Shown piece after piece: positions 1-5,942 of a stretch of 8,819 bases of DNA. The notes under the pieces were generated by a model that worked only from the letters and a program-made list of their open reading frames with translations, did not search any database and was not told the origin of the DNA. This stretch comes from Hyphomicrobiales bacterium. Lineage in GTDB: Bacteria > Pseudomonadota > Alphaproteobacteria > Rhizobiales > Aestuariivirgaceae. The stretch lies in assembly GCA_014380505.1 (NCBI GenBank), contig JACMJT010000244.1:1-8819 (forward strand), given 5' to 3'. Every line of letters begins with the position of its first letter. Positions within the stretch are counted from its first letter, which is position 1. The position numbers and the translations under genes were made by a program.

Positions 1-276
1 GAGATCGACGGCGGCCTACAAACCATCAAGGTAAAGATGCCGCTGATCGTCACCACCGATCACCGCCTGAACCAGCCGCGCTATGCGTCGCTCCCCAACA
101 TCATGAAGGCCAAGAAAAAACAGCTCGATGAAAAGACTCCCGCCGACTACGGTGCCGATGTGACGCCCCGCCTCAAGGTGGTGAAAACCGTGGAGCCGCC
201 GAAGCGCCTTGCCGGCGTCAAGGTGAAATCCGCCGCCGAACTCGTGGCCAAACTCAAGGAAGCGGGAGCAATCTGA
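1..276 (+). CDS. etfB: Electron transfer flavoprotein beta subunit, 3' end only
   Basis: This is the C-terminal 91 residues of EtfB; the start lies left of the window, and the reading frame is open from base 1. EtfB pairs with EtfA to form the soluble AMP- and FAD-containing flavoprotein that takes electrons from acyl-CoA dehydrogenases and passes them to ETF:quinone oxidoreductase. Bases 91-120 encode [10 protein letters not shown], the recognition loop by which EtfB docks on its dehydrogenase partners; the leucine is the known anchor residue. The tail ([14 protein letters not shown]...[12 protein letters not shown]) is the usual C-terminal arm wrapping around EtfA. The stop codon is 2 bases before the etfA start, so the two are surely co-transcribed and probably translationally coupled. 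Identification is confident; only the missing N-terminus limits it. Confidence 0.95.
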   Translation, partial: EIDGGLQTIKVKMPLIVTTDHRLNQPRYASLPNIMKAKKKQLDEKTPADYGADVTPRLKVVKTVEPPKRLAGVKVKSAAELVAKLKEAGAI

Positions 277-278
277 CC

Positions 279-1220
279 ATGGCCGTCCTCCTGATCGCCG
301 AACACGACAACGCCCATCTCAAGGATGCAACCCACAAGGCGCTCACCGCCGCCGCCAAAATTGGAAGCGACGTCCACGTGCTGGTGGCCGGCAACAAGGC
401 CGAGGGTGCGGCAGCCCACGCCGCGAAATTATCCGGCGTGAAGAAAGTGCTCCACGTCGAGAGCACTTCGCTTGAGCGCCCGCTGGCCGAACCCATGGCG
501 GCGGTTATCGTAGGCCTCGCGGGCGCCTACGAGCACATCGTCGCCGCCGCCACCACCAACGGCAAGAATTATATGCCGCGCGTGGCAGGCCTGCTCGACG
601 TGATGCAAATCTCGGACATTTCCGATGTGGTCTCGGGCGACACCTTCGTGCGCCTGATCTATGCGGGCAACGCCGTCCAAACCGTGCAGTCCGCCGATGC
701 GAAGAAAGTGATCACGGTGCGCACCGCCTCTTTTACCGCGACGGACGAGGGTGGTTCCGCTCCGATCGAAAAAGTGAATGCCGCCGCCGATCCGGGCCTC
801 TCGTCCTACCAGAGCGAGAACCTGTCGAAGTCCGACCGGCCGGAGCTGACCTCGGCCAAGGTCATCGTCTCGGGCGGACGCGGTATGCAGAACGGCGAGA
901 ATTTCAAGCTGCTCGAGCAGGTCGCCCGCAAGCTCAACGCCGCCGTCGGCGCTTCGCGTGCCGCCGTCGATGCAGGCTATGTGCCCAACGACTACCAGGT
1001 GGGCCAGACCGGCAAGGTGGTTGCCCCAGATCTCTATATCGCCGTGGGCATATCGGGCGCCATCCAGCATTTGGCCGGCATGAAGGATTCGAAGATCATC
1101 GTCGCCATCAATAAGGACGAGGAGGCGCCGATCTTCCAGGTCGCCGATTATGGCCTCGTCGCCGACCTTTTCCAGGCCGTGCCGGAGTTCGATGCCGAAC
1201 TCGCCAAACTGGCGAAATAA
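279..1220 (+). CDS. etfA: Electron transfer flavoprotein alpha subunit
   Basis: EtfA of 313 residues, the usual bacterial length. It carries the FAD of the EtfAB heterodimer and shuttles electrons from fatty-acyl-CoA and other dehydrogenases to the membrane quinone pool. The N-terminal half (about 1-180) is the Rossmann-like ETF domain. The C-terminal FAD-binding domain shows the family signatures in order: SGGRGM at 198-203, with Arg201 expected near the flavin; [10 protein letters not shown] at 224-233; the long [12 protein letters not shown]...GISGAIQHL stretch at 242-265; and NKDEEAPIF at 278-286. The ATG at 279 follows a GGGAG sequence inside the end of etfB (264-268, 10-base spacer). 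In many alphaproteobacteria a 3-hydroxybutyryl-CoA dehydrogenase gene follows directly; here it comes three genes later. Confidence 0.97.
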   Translation: MAVLLIAEHDNAHLKDATHKALTAAAKIGSDVHVLVAGNKAEGAAAHAAKLSGVKKVLHVESTSLERPLAEPMAAVIVGLAGAYEHIVAAATTNGKNYMPRVAGLLDVMQISDISDVVSGDTFVRLIYAGNAVQTVQSADAKKVITVRTASFTATDEGGSAPIEKVNAAADPGLSSYQSENLSKSDRPELTSAKVIVSGGRGMQNGENFKLLEQVARKLNAAVGASRAAVDAGYVPNDYQVGQTGKVVAPDLYIAVGISGAIQHLAGMKDSKIIVAINKDEEAPIFQVADYGLVADLFQAVPEFDAELAKLAK

Positions 1221-1235
1221 GCCCCCTTGCTGCCA

Positions 1236-1243
1236 TTAACCAT
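1236..1243 (+). promoter_or_regulatory. Possible CtrA-type half site (TTAACCAT)
   Basis: The octamer TTAACCAT in the gap after etfA matches the half-site recognised by the alphaproteobacterial cell-cycle regulator CtrA. A second TTAAC lies at 1262-1266, but the spacing is not that of the classical TTAA-N7-TTAA full site. An eight-base match can occur by chance, so this is only a weak candidate. It precedes the methyltransferase gene that starts at 1345. The rest of the 1221-1344 gap shows no clear terminator or sigma-70 promoter to my eye. Confidence 0.15.
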
Positions 1244-1332
1244 GACCGCGCCGGCACATTCTTAACGGCCCCGCAGACGATTTGTTCATAGGTCTGATGT
1301 AGCCATCGAACGCGATGACATGCGCAATCGGT

Positions 1333-1340
1333 GGAGAGGG
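1333..1340 (+). promoter_or_regulatory. Ribosome binding site deciding the start at 1345
   Basis: The purine run GGAGAGGG lies 4-8 bases before the ATG at 1345 and is the best Shine-Dalgarno match in the area. The alternative in-frame ATG at 1315 has no such sequence, and it would add ten residues (MTCAIGGEGG) that look like translated leader. The start was therefore placed at 1345. Confidence 0.65.
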
Positions 1341-1344
1341 CGGG

Positions 1345-2040
1345 ATGAAGGCGCCACAATGGGCTTGGGCCGGAGATCTTCTCGGTCGGATCGGCATTGT
1401 CGTTCTGTTTGCTTCGGCGGCTTCGGCAAAGACCCAGATCATTTACAGGGCGGTTCGGGACTGGTTTGCGTCCTCGCCCGATTTTGAAATGCTGCCACTG
1501 CTTTCTGAAGTGGCGAACCTCGCTTTTCTCATTCTTATCGTGACTACGACGATCGTGCGGTTGAAGCCGCTGCGCTCGGCCGAAGGTATCGAGCCCCGCG
1601 TCACCGCGCTGGCGGGCACCTTCGCCATGGTTTTTCTGGTTCTGCTACCGCCCGCCATTCCCCTCTTACCGCCATTCAAGGTTTTTGCTCTTTGCCTGAT
1701 GATGATCGGCTTTTCGTTGTCGGCCTATGTGCTGTACTGGCTCGGCCGTTCATTCAGCATCATGGCCGAAGCCCGGCGGCTGGTGACTTCGGGTCCCTAC
1801 GCCGTCGTGCGCCATCCTCTCTACGTCGTGGAAGAGATCGCCGTCCTCGGCGTATTGCTGTTGAACCTGTCGCTGCCCGCAGTGCTGCTTGTGGCGGCGC
1901 ACTGGGCCCTGCAGCTGCGCCGGATGCACAATGAGGAACGCGTTCTCGCCCAGGCATTCCCCGAGTATGCGGACTATGCGGCCAAAACTCCCAAGTTCAT
2001 TCCGCGCCTGGCAGCCTGGCCTGCGCGCAAGCCCGCCTGA
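1345..2040 (+). CDS. ICMT/PEMT-family integral membrane methyltransferase
   Basis: Protein of 231 residues resembling the isoprenylcysteine carboxyl methyltransferase / phospholipid methyltransferase superfamily, which uses S-adenosylmethionine to methylate lipid-like substrates at the membrane. Hydrophobic segments appear at about 12-28, 55-72, 88-108, 113-133 and 165-187. The C-terminal signature is well kept: GRSFSI at 134-139, then LVTSGPYAVVRHPLY at 146-160 with the diagnostic Arg156-His157-Pro158, Tyr160 and Glu163/164, and NEERVL with Glu197-Glu198 at 196-201 before FPEYADYAAKTPKFIP. These contact the cofactor in known members. Bacteria lack prenylated CaaX proteins of the eukaryotic type, so the substrate is unknown; a lipid or isoprenoid is an inference. 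The gene ends 5 bases before a membrane hydroxylase gene, suggesting one transcript and perhaps one pathway. The family is clear, the function is not. Confidence 0.85.
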   Translation: MKAPQWAWAGDLLGRIGIVVLFASAASAKTQIIYRAVRDWFASSPDFEMLPLLSEVANLAFLILIVTTTIVRLKPLRSAEGIEPRVTALAGTFAMVFLVLLPPAIPLLPPFKVFALCLMMIGFSLSAYVLYWLGRSFSIMAEARRLVTSGPYAVVRHPLYVVEEIAVLGVLLLNLSLPAVLLVAAHWALQLRRMHNEERVLAQAFPEYADYAAKTPKFIPRLAAWPARKPA

Positions 2041-2045
2041 CTCCG

Positions 2046-2858
2046 ATGATTTTTCCCGATCCCAAGATGATCATTCTCGCCGTCTTGGTGTTTGTGCCGC
2101 TCGAACGGTTATTTGCATTGCGCCGCGATCAGAGCATCTTGCGCTCCCTCTGGCAGCTTGACAGCATTTACATGTTGTTTAATTCGGCCATTACCGGCCT
2201 TGGCATCAGTGTGCTTCTGTTCACGACGCTGTTGCTTTCGCCGCACCTGGTGCCGCAGGAATTCCGCTCCTGGGTTGGATCGCAGCCCGTCTGGGTTCAG
2301 CTCCCCGTCATGATCCTTCTCGCCGATCTGGGTTTTTACGCCATACACCGGCTGTTTCACAAAATTCCCTGGCTGTGGAAATTTCATGCGGTTCACCACA
2401 GCATCGAGGAGATGGACTGGCTCGCGGCCCACCGCGTGCATCCCGTCGATCAAATCCTGACGAAGGGCGTTTCCTTCCTGCCGGTTTTCGCCCTCGGATT
2501 CTCGGCCGCGCCAATCGCTGCCTATGCTTTCCTCTATCACTGGCAGTCGCTGCTCATTCATTCCAACGTGCGGATTGGCTTTGGCCCCATCGGCCGCATC
2601 TTCGCCACGCCCCGCTTCCACCACTGGCATCACGCCAATCAACCTCAGGCCTATGACAAGAATTTCGCGGGCCAGCTGTCTTTCCTCGACGCGGTGTTCG
2701 GCACCCTGCATATGCCCGCCGCCAACATGCCCAAGCGTTATGGAACCGACGAGCCCGTGCCGCACAGCTATGGGGCGCAGTTGATGTTTCCGTTCCAGCA
2801 ATCCGCTACGGGAAATCAACCTCAGCCCAGCGGCGAACTGGCCAAGATTGCGGACTGA
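2046..2858 (+). CDS. Sterol desaturase / fatty acid hydroxylase family membrane di-iron protein
   Basis: Protein of 270 residues with the full histidine set of the fatty acid hydroxylase (sterol desaturase) superfamily: HRLFH at 101-105, HAVHH at 114-118, a single His172 and HHWHH at 192-196. These ligate two irons that activate oxygen for hydroxylation or desaturation of lipid substrates. Hydrophobic stretches lie at about 8-23, 43-67, 84-100, 144-168. The histidine boxes should face the cytoplasm, as in the family. The tail after about residue 250 is polar and low in complexity. The start ATG is 5 bases after the methyltransferase stop with no good Shine-Dalgarno, so coupled translation is likely; Met8 (2067) is an alternative start. 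Family members act on sterols, carotenoids, alkylglycerols and fatty acids; nothing here tells which. All iron ligands are present, so an active enzyme is expected. Confidence 0.88.
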   Translation: MIFPDPKMIILAVLVFVPLERLFALRRDQSILRSLWQLDSIYMLFNSAITGLGISVLLFTTLLLSPHLVPQEFRSWVGSQPVWVQLPVMILLADLGFYAIHRLFHKIPWLWKFHAVHHSIEEMDWLAAHRVHPVDQILTKGVSFLPVFALGFSAAPIAAYAFLYHWQSLLIHSNVRIGFGPIGRIFATPRFHHWHHANQPQAYDKNFAGQLSFLDAVFGTLHMPAANMPKRYGTDEPVPHSYGAQLMFPFQQSATGNQPQPSGELAKIAD

Positions 2859-2865
2859 ACCGCTA

Positions 2866-2895
2866 CTGACAAAGAGTGCCGGACAATACTATAGA
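2866..2895 (+). promoter_or_regulatory. Candidate sigma-70 promoter of the glutathione S-transferase gene
   Basis: CTGACA at 2866-2871 matches the -35 consensus TTGACA at five of six bases. After 17 bases comes CTATAG (2889-2894), close to the alphaproteobacterial -10 form CTATAT; reading it as TATAGA (2890-2895) gives an 18-base spacer. Transcription would start at about 2901-2904, that is, on or just before the ATG at 2904, so the message would be leaderless or nearly so. This agrees with the absence of any Shine-Dalgarno before that ATG. Confidence 0.5.
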
Positions 2896-2903
2896 CTGTC
2901 ACG

Positions 2904-3590
2904 ATGCTGCTCTACTCAGGCCCCCTCAGTCTCTTCGCGCGCAAGACCGAAATAGCCCTCGCCGAAAAATCCATCCCTTTCGACCGTGTGGTGGTTTCGT
3001 TCAGCCAGACACGCGGTTATGCGCCGAAACATCCAGCCGTCGTGGCGGCCAATCCCAAGGGCCAGGTGCCCGTGCTGGTCGACGGCGATCTCACCCTCTA
3101 CGATTCAACCGTCATCATCGAATATCTGGAGGATGCCTACCCCGCTCACCCGCTTCTTCCGGCGGAACCGGTGGCGCGCGCCAGATGCCGCCTCATGGAA
3201 CTGGAAGCGGACGAAGTGCTGCTGGTGCCGGTTCGCGCCCTCATGCACCGCACGGAACCGCCCGGGCCGGACACCGCGCGGCGCCTTCTGCAGGAACAGG
3301 AAGCGGCCAAGGCCGAAGACGCGATTTTGGTTCACTACGGCAAAATTTCCGCGAAACTTTCGGGCCAGGAATTCCTGTGTGGCGATTTCTCCCTGGCCGA
3401 TATCGCGACATTCATGGTGATGCACTACGCGCTCCGCCTGGGCGGTCCGCCGCTGGCGAGCCACCCAAATCTGTCGGCATGGTATGCGCGGCTGGCGGAA
3501 CGCCCGGCCTTTGCCGCCGTCGTGGCCGAGATCGCAGCGGCCGACAGGGAACTGTCACATCCGGTTCCTCCCTACCGGAAAACGCCGTAA
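2904..3590 (+). CDS. Glutathione S-transferase family protein
   Basis: Protein of 228 residues with the two-domain cytosolic GST fold. The N-terminal thioredoxin-like domain (1-80) starts with LLYSGPLSLFARKTEIAL, with Ser5 and Ser9 at the place where the catalytic Ser/Cys/Tyr is found. It has the cis-proline loop VPVL (Pro56) and the glutathione-binding DSTVIIEYLEDAYP (67-80, Ser68). The all-helical C-terminal domain contains GDFSLADIATF at 160-170, the conserved hydrophobic-core and N-capping motif. Such proteins conjugate glutathione to electrophiles or reduce peroxides, or, in SspA-like members, bind RNA polymerase; the sequence does not settle which. It lies 45 bases after the hydroxylase gene, with its own promoter-like sequence, so it may be transcribed both alone and by read-through. 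It could detoxify products of the neighbouring oxygenase, which is speculation. Confidence 0.9.
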   Translation: MLLYSGPLSLFARKTEIALAEKSIPFDRVVVSFSQTRGYAPKHPAVVAANPKGQVPVLVDGDLTLYDSTVIIEYLEDAYPAHPLLPAEPVARARCRLMELEADEVLLVPVRALMHRTEPPGPDTARRLLQEQEAAKAEDAILVHYGKISAKLSGQEFLCGDFSLADIATFMVMHYALRLGGPPLASHPNLSAWYARLAERPAFAAVVAEIAAADRELSHPVPPYRKTP

Positions 3591-3592
3591 AC

Positions 3593-3607
3593 AGGGGCCA
3601 TGCCCCT
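3593..3607 (+). terminator. Possible weak intrinsic terminator after the GST gene
   Basis: AGGGGC, a three-base loop CAT and GCCCCT form a six-pair GC-rich hairpin starting 2 bases after the GST stop codon. It is followed only by two more Ts and then G, so the U-tract is short and termination may be partial. It separates the GST gene from the dehydrogenase gene, whose own promoter candidate comes next. Confidence 0.4.
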
Positions 3608-3630
3608 TTGCTGCACCTGCGAAATGAGGC

Positions 3631-3657
3631 TTGCCCCGGCTCTGGCCGCGTTATAGG
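3631..3657 (+). promoter_or_regulatory. Weak candidate promoter of the hydroxyacyl-CoA dehydrogenase gene
   Basis: TTGCCC (3631-3636) and TATAGG (3652-3657) resemble -35 and -10 boxes but are only 15 bases apart, short of the preferred 17. Transcription would begin near 3664, giving a leader of about 30 bases. No strong Shine-Dalgarno precedes the ATG at 3694. It supports an independent transcription unit for the dehydrogenase gene, with low certainty. Confidence 0.3.
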
Positions 3658-3693
3658 CTCGGCCTGTCTTTACAAAACGGACACTAGATTACC

Positions 3694-4569
3694 ATGCAGA
3701 TCAGGAAAGTCGGCGTCATCGGCGCCGGGCAGATGGGCAACGGCATCGCACAGGTCCTGGCCCAGGCTGGTTTCGACGTCGGCCTGAACGACGTGAGCAA
3801 AGAGCGGATCGAAGCGGGCCTTGCCACCATCAATGGCAACCTGCAGCGCCGCGTCAAATCCGGCAAGTTCAGCGAGGCTGAACGCGAAGCCGCTCTCTCC
3901 CGCATCAAGCCCATAGCCTCCTACGATGGTTTCGCCGGTTATGATCTCGTCATCGAAAGCGCCGTCGAGGACGAACAGGTCAAGCGCAAGATCTACCAGT
4001 CGCTCTGCCCGCACCTGAAGCCCGAGTGCATCGTGGGCTCCAACACCTCATCGATTTCGATCACTCGCCTTGCCTCCGCCACCGATCGTCCGGAAAAATT
4101 CATGGGCATACATTTCATGAACCCCGTTCCGGTGATGGAGCTTGTCGAACTGATCCGCGGCATCGCCACGGAAGAAGCGACCTTCGCGGCGGTGAAGGAA
4201 CTCGCGATGGCGCTGAACAAGACCGTCGCCGTAGCCGAGGATTTCCCCGCCTTCATCGTCAACCGCATCCTGATGCCGATGATCAACGAGGCGATCTACA
4301 CCCTCTACGAGGGCGTTGGCGGCGTGGACGCCATCGACACCGCCATGAAGCTCGGCGCCCACCATCCCATGGGCCCCCTGGAACTGGCCGACTTCATCGG
4401 CCTCGATACCTGTCTCTCGGTGATGCAGGTGCTTTACGAAGGCCTGGCCGATTCGAAATACCGCCCCTGCCCGCTGCTGGTGAAATATGTCGAAGCCGGC
4501 TGGCTTGGCCGCAAGGTAAACCGCGGTTTTTACGACTATCGCGGCGAAAAGCCGGTGCCGACGCGGTAA
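3694..4569 (+). CDS. hbd: 3-hydroxybutyryl-CoA (3-hydroxyacyl-CoA) dehydrogenase
   Basis: Protein of 291 residues, the typical length of the stand-alone short-chain enzyme. It interconverts (S)-3-hydroxybutyryl-CoA and acetoacetyl-CoA with NAD(P)+, a step of beta-oxidation and butyrate metabolism in the cytoplasm. The N-terminal Rossmann domain has the dinucleotide motif GAGQMG (10-15) and an Asp33 after beta-2, favouring NAD over NADP. The catalytic set is complete and correctly spaced compared with the human mitochondrial enzyme: Ser119 in NTSS, His140 in GIHFMNP, Glu152 in ELVEL and Asn190 in FIVNRI. The C-terminal dimerisation domain (about 190-291) has GAHHPMGPLELADFIGLD and ends with the family's LGRKVNRGFYDY. 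It is functionally linked to etfBA upstream. It converges on the regulator gene, with only 5 bases between stop codons. PaaH-like activity on other hydroxyacyl-CoAs is possible. Confidence 0.94.
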   Translation: MQIRKVGVIGAGQMGNGIAQVLAQAGFDVGLNDVSKERIEAGLATINGNLQRRVKSGKFSEAEREAALSRIKPIASYDGFAGYDLVIESAVEDEQVKRKIYQSLCPHLKPECIVGSNTSSISITRLASATDRPEKFMGIHFMNPVPVMELVELIRGIATEEATFAAVKELAMALNKTVAVAEDFPAFIVNRILMPMINEAIYTLYEGVGGVDAIDTAMKLGAHHPMGPLELADFIGLDTCLSVMQVLYEGLADSKYRPCPLLVKYVEAGWLGRKVNRGFYDYRGEKPVPTR

Positions 4570-4574
4570 CGCTT

Positions 4575-5390
4575 CTACGTCCTAACGCGCCGCAGCGCTT
4601 CTGCCGTTTCGGTGTCGGCGGGATAGAATGCTTCAAGGGCGATCTCCGACAGTGTGATCTCCACCGGCGATCCGAAAACCGTGATGGTGGAAAAGAAATT
4701 CAGAACACCGAAGGGCGTCGCAAGCTGCAACGGAACCATCACCGATGCATCGTCAACGCCGTGGTTGCCGGTCCCGCCCTGTACTTCGCTGGGCTGCGGT
4801 AGCGCCTGAAGCTCTCCGCTGAGCCGCTGCAGTACCGGATCGGCGGAGACGTCGATTTGCCGCCGAAGCCGATCCAGCAGATGATGCCGCCACTCTGTAA
4901 AATTACGGATATGCGGCGCAAGACCACCGGGATGGAGCGAAAGGCGCAGCACATTGATGGGCGGCTTGAGAAGCGTTGAATCGGAGACAAGATCGAGCAG
5001 CGGCGCCACCGCGCCATTGGCGGCAAGCAGCGTCCAGTGACGGTCGACCGCGATCGCCGGATAAGGCTCGTGGCCCTTGAGAATAAGATCGATGGCGGCG
5101 CGCGCAGCCTTGAGGGTTGGATCATCCAGTTGGCGTTCACGGAATTGCGGCGCATAGCCCGCGGCCAGCAGCATCGCGTTACGGTCGCGCAATGGCACAT
5201 CGAGGTGTTCGGCAATCCGCAGAATCATGTCGCGGCTGGGCGTGGCGCGATTGCTTTCGATAAAGCTGAGGTGGCGCTGAGAAACTTCCGCATCAAGCGC
5301 AAAATGAAGCTGACTAAGACGCCGGCGCGTCCGCCATGTTCTGACGTGGTCGCCGACGGTTTTGGGAGAGGCTTGCAGGGTGGCAGTCAT
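4575..5390 (-). CDS. XRE-family regulator with MmyB-like ligand-binding domain
   Basis: Protein of 271 residues. Residues about 12-66 form an XRE/Cro-type helix-turn-helix (LSQLHFALDAEVSQRHLSFIESNRATPS, 25-52, covers the recognition helix and following turn). Residues about 95-265 match the MmyB-like, PAS-type sensor domain: KGHEPYPAIAVDRHWTLLAANGA early on, RHHLLDRLRRQI in the middle, and the LEAFYPADTETAEALRR ending characteristic of the group. Such proteins bind DNA as dimers and respond to a small hydrophobic ligand; I recall a crystal structure of one member containing a fatty acid. The gene diverges from a small membrane protein gene across 114 bases holding two palindromes, so control of that neighbour and of itself is likely. 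The start ATG is 11 bases from the proposed -10 box, giving a very short leader. Target and ligand are inferred. Confidence 0.88.
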   Translation of the reverse strand: MTATLQASPKTVGDHVRTWRTRRRLSQLHFALDAEVSQRHLSFIESNRATPSRDMILRIAEHLDVPLRDRNAMLLAAGYAPQFRERQLDDPTLKAARAAIDLILKGHEPYPAIAVDRHWTLLAANGAVAPLLDLVSDSTLLKPPINVLRLSLHPGGLAPHIRNFTEWRHHLLDRLRRQIDVSADPVLQRLSGELQALPQPSEVQGGTGNHGVDDASVMVPLQLATPFGVLNFFSTITVFGSPVEITLSEIALEAFYPADTETAEALRRVRT

Positions 5391-5401
5391 TATGGATCCC
5401 G

Positions 5402-5430
5402 ATATTCGTCCTTCACAGGTGGGTGTTCAA
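5402..5430 (-). promoter_or_regulatory. Candidate promoter of the XRE regulator gene
   Basis: On the minus strand, TTGAAC (complement of 5425-5430) and GAATAT (complement of 5402-5407) are separated by exactly 17 bases. The -10 box ends 11 bases before the ATG, so transcription would start only about 4-6 bases upstream of it. A GGGA within the leader (complement of 5397-5400 region) is the only Shine-Dalgarno-like element. The first arm of the palindrome at 5430-5446 touches the -35 box. Confidence 0.4.
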
Positions 5431-5446
5431 TTACCTCGGGCGTAAT
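5430..5446. promoter_or_regulatory. Inverted repeat ATTAC-N7-GTAAT, candidate operator
   Basis: Two perfect 5-base arms with a 7-base centre lie between the divergent regulator and membrane-protein genes, beside the -35 box of the regulator's proposed promoter. XRE-type repressors usually bind such short dyads. A dimer bound here would be placed to block the regulator's own transcription. The match is short and unverified. Confidence 0.4.
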
Positions 5447-5456
5447 CGACTTGCAT

Positions 5457-5480
5457 GATGCCATGGAGAATTATGGCGTC
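5457..5480. promoter_or_regulatory. Inverted repeat GATGCCAT-N8-ATGGCGTC, candidate operator
   Basis: Arms of eight bases match at seven positions (the eighth would be a G-T pair), with an 8-base centre. The repeat ends 24 bases before the membrane protein's ATG at 5505, in the region where its promoter or leader must lie. Its arm sequence differs from the ATTAC/GTAAT dyad next to it, so at most one of the two is likely to be the regulator's main site; the other may serve a second factor or be chance. Confidence 0.4.
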
Positions 5481-5504
5481 GTTTCACCAGCACAGGAGAC
5501 GATA

Positions 5505-5918
5505 ATGTCGACCACCAATCAACCCACTTCTTTTCTTCGTTATGCCTTGATCGGCGATGCCTTGGCGAGCGGCGCCACCGGCCTGCTCATGGCGGCCGGC
5601 GCGGGTCTCTTGTCCGGTATTCTGGGATTACCCCAGATGCTCCTGCAATCCGCCGGTCTCGTGCTCTTGCCCTATGCGGCGCTTGTAGTCTTCATAGGTA
5701 CGCGCCCAATTATAATGAGGGCGGCCGTGTGGATGGTGATCGTGGCCAATTTGCTGTGGTCGGCCGAAAGCATCCTTCTTCTGATGTCCTCTTGGGTCTT
5801 CCCCGCAGGACTGGGATACGCCTTCGTAATCTTCCAGGCTGCGGTCGTCTTTGCTTTTGCGGTCCTGCAGTTCATCGGTCTGCGCCGGCACAAGAACGCC
5901 ATGACCGCAACGGCGTGA
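5505..5918 (+). CDS. Small four-helix integral membrane protein of unknown function
   Basis: Protein of 137 residues with four predicted membrane helices at about 12-36, 45-64, 72-94 and 102-125. It has a short polar N-terminus and a basic C-terminal tail (LRRHKNAM), which puts both ends in the cytoplasm by the positive-inside rule. It has no signal peptide, no cysteine, and no histidine or acidic cluster suggesting catalysis or metal binding; Asp18 and Glu88 are the only acidic residues in helices. The sequence style (RYALIGDALASGATGLLMAAGA...) recalls a widespread unnamed proteobacterial family. The start was placed at 5505 because of an AGGAG at 5494-5498 six bases before it; the frame is open further upstream, but that part is antisense to the regulator. 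It is divergent from the XRE regulator and is its most likely target. Function is unknown. Confidence 0.8.
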   Translation: MSTTNQPTSFLRYALIGDALASGATGLLMAAGAGLLSGILGLPQMLLQSAGLVLLPYAALVVFIGTRPIIMRAAVWMVIVANLLWSAESILLLMSSWVFPAGLGYAFVIFQAAVVFAFAVLQFIGLRRHKNAMTATA

Positions 5919-5942
5919 GTTCTAGCGCAATGCCTGTGTCCT

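Noticed and set aside
1315..1344. Earlier in-frame ATG for the methyltransferase
   Set aside because: It lacks a Shine-Dalgarno, and the strong purine run at 1333-1340 points to the ATG at 1345.
2109..2819. Minus-strand open frame of 236 codons opposite the hydroxylase gene
   Set aside because: It is antisense to a gene with all its histidine boxes, and the translation shows no domain.
2876..3787. Plus-strand open frame of 303 codons over the GST gene and the dehydrogenase start
   Set aside because: It is the +2 shadow of two well-recognised genes, with arginine/glycine/proline-rich low-complexity content typical of shifted frames in GC-rich DNA.
4567..4600. Possible bidirectional terminator between the convergent dehydrogenase and regulator genes
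   Set aside because: Only very short GC matches such as GCG/CGC are present and there is no T-run on either strand, so it cannot be supported.
4026..4802. Plus-strand open frame of 258 codons across the dehydrogenase and regulator ends
   Set aside because: It has His/Arg-rich shifted-frame composition, and both overlapping genes in the other frames match known families.
5037..5504. Upstream in-frame extension of the small membrane protein
   Set aside because: This part is antisense to the regulator's coding sequence. A good ribosome site sits just before the ATG at 5505, and helices begin right after it.
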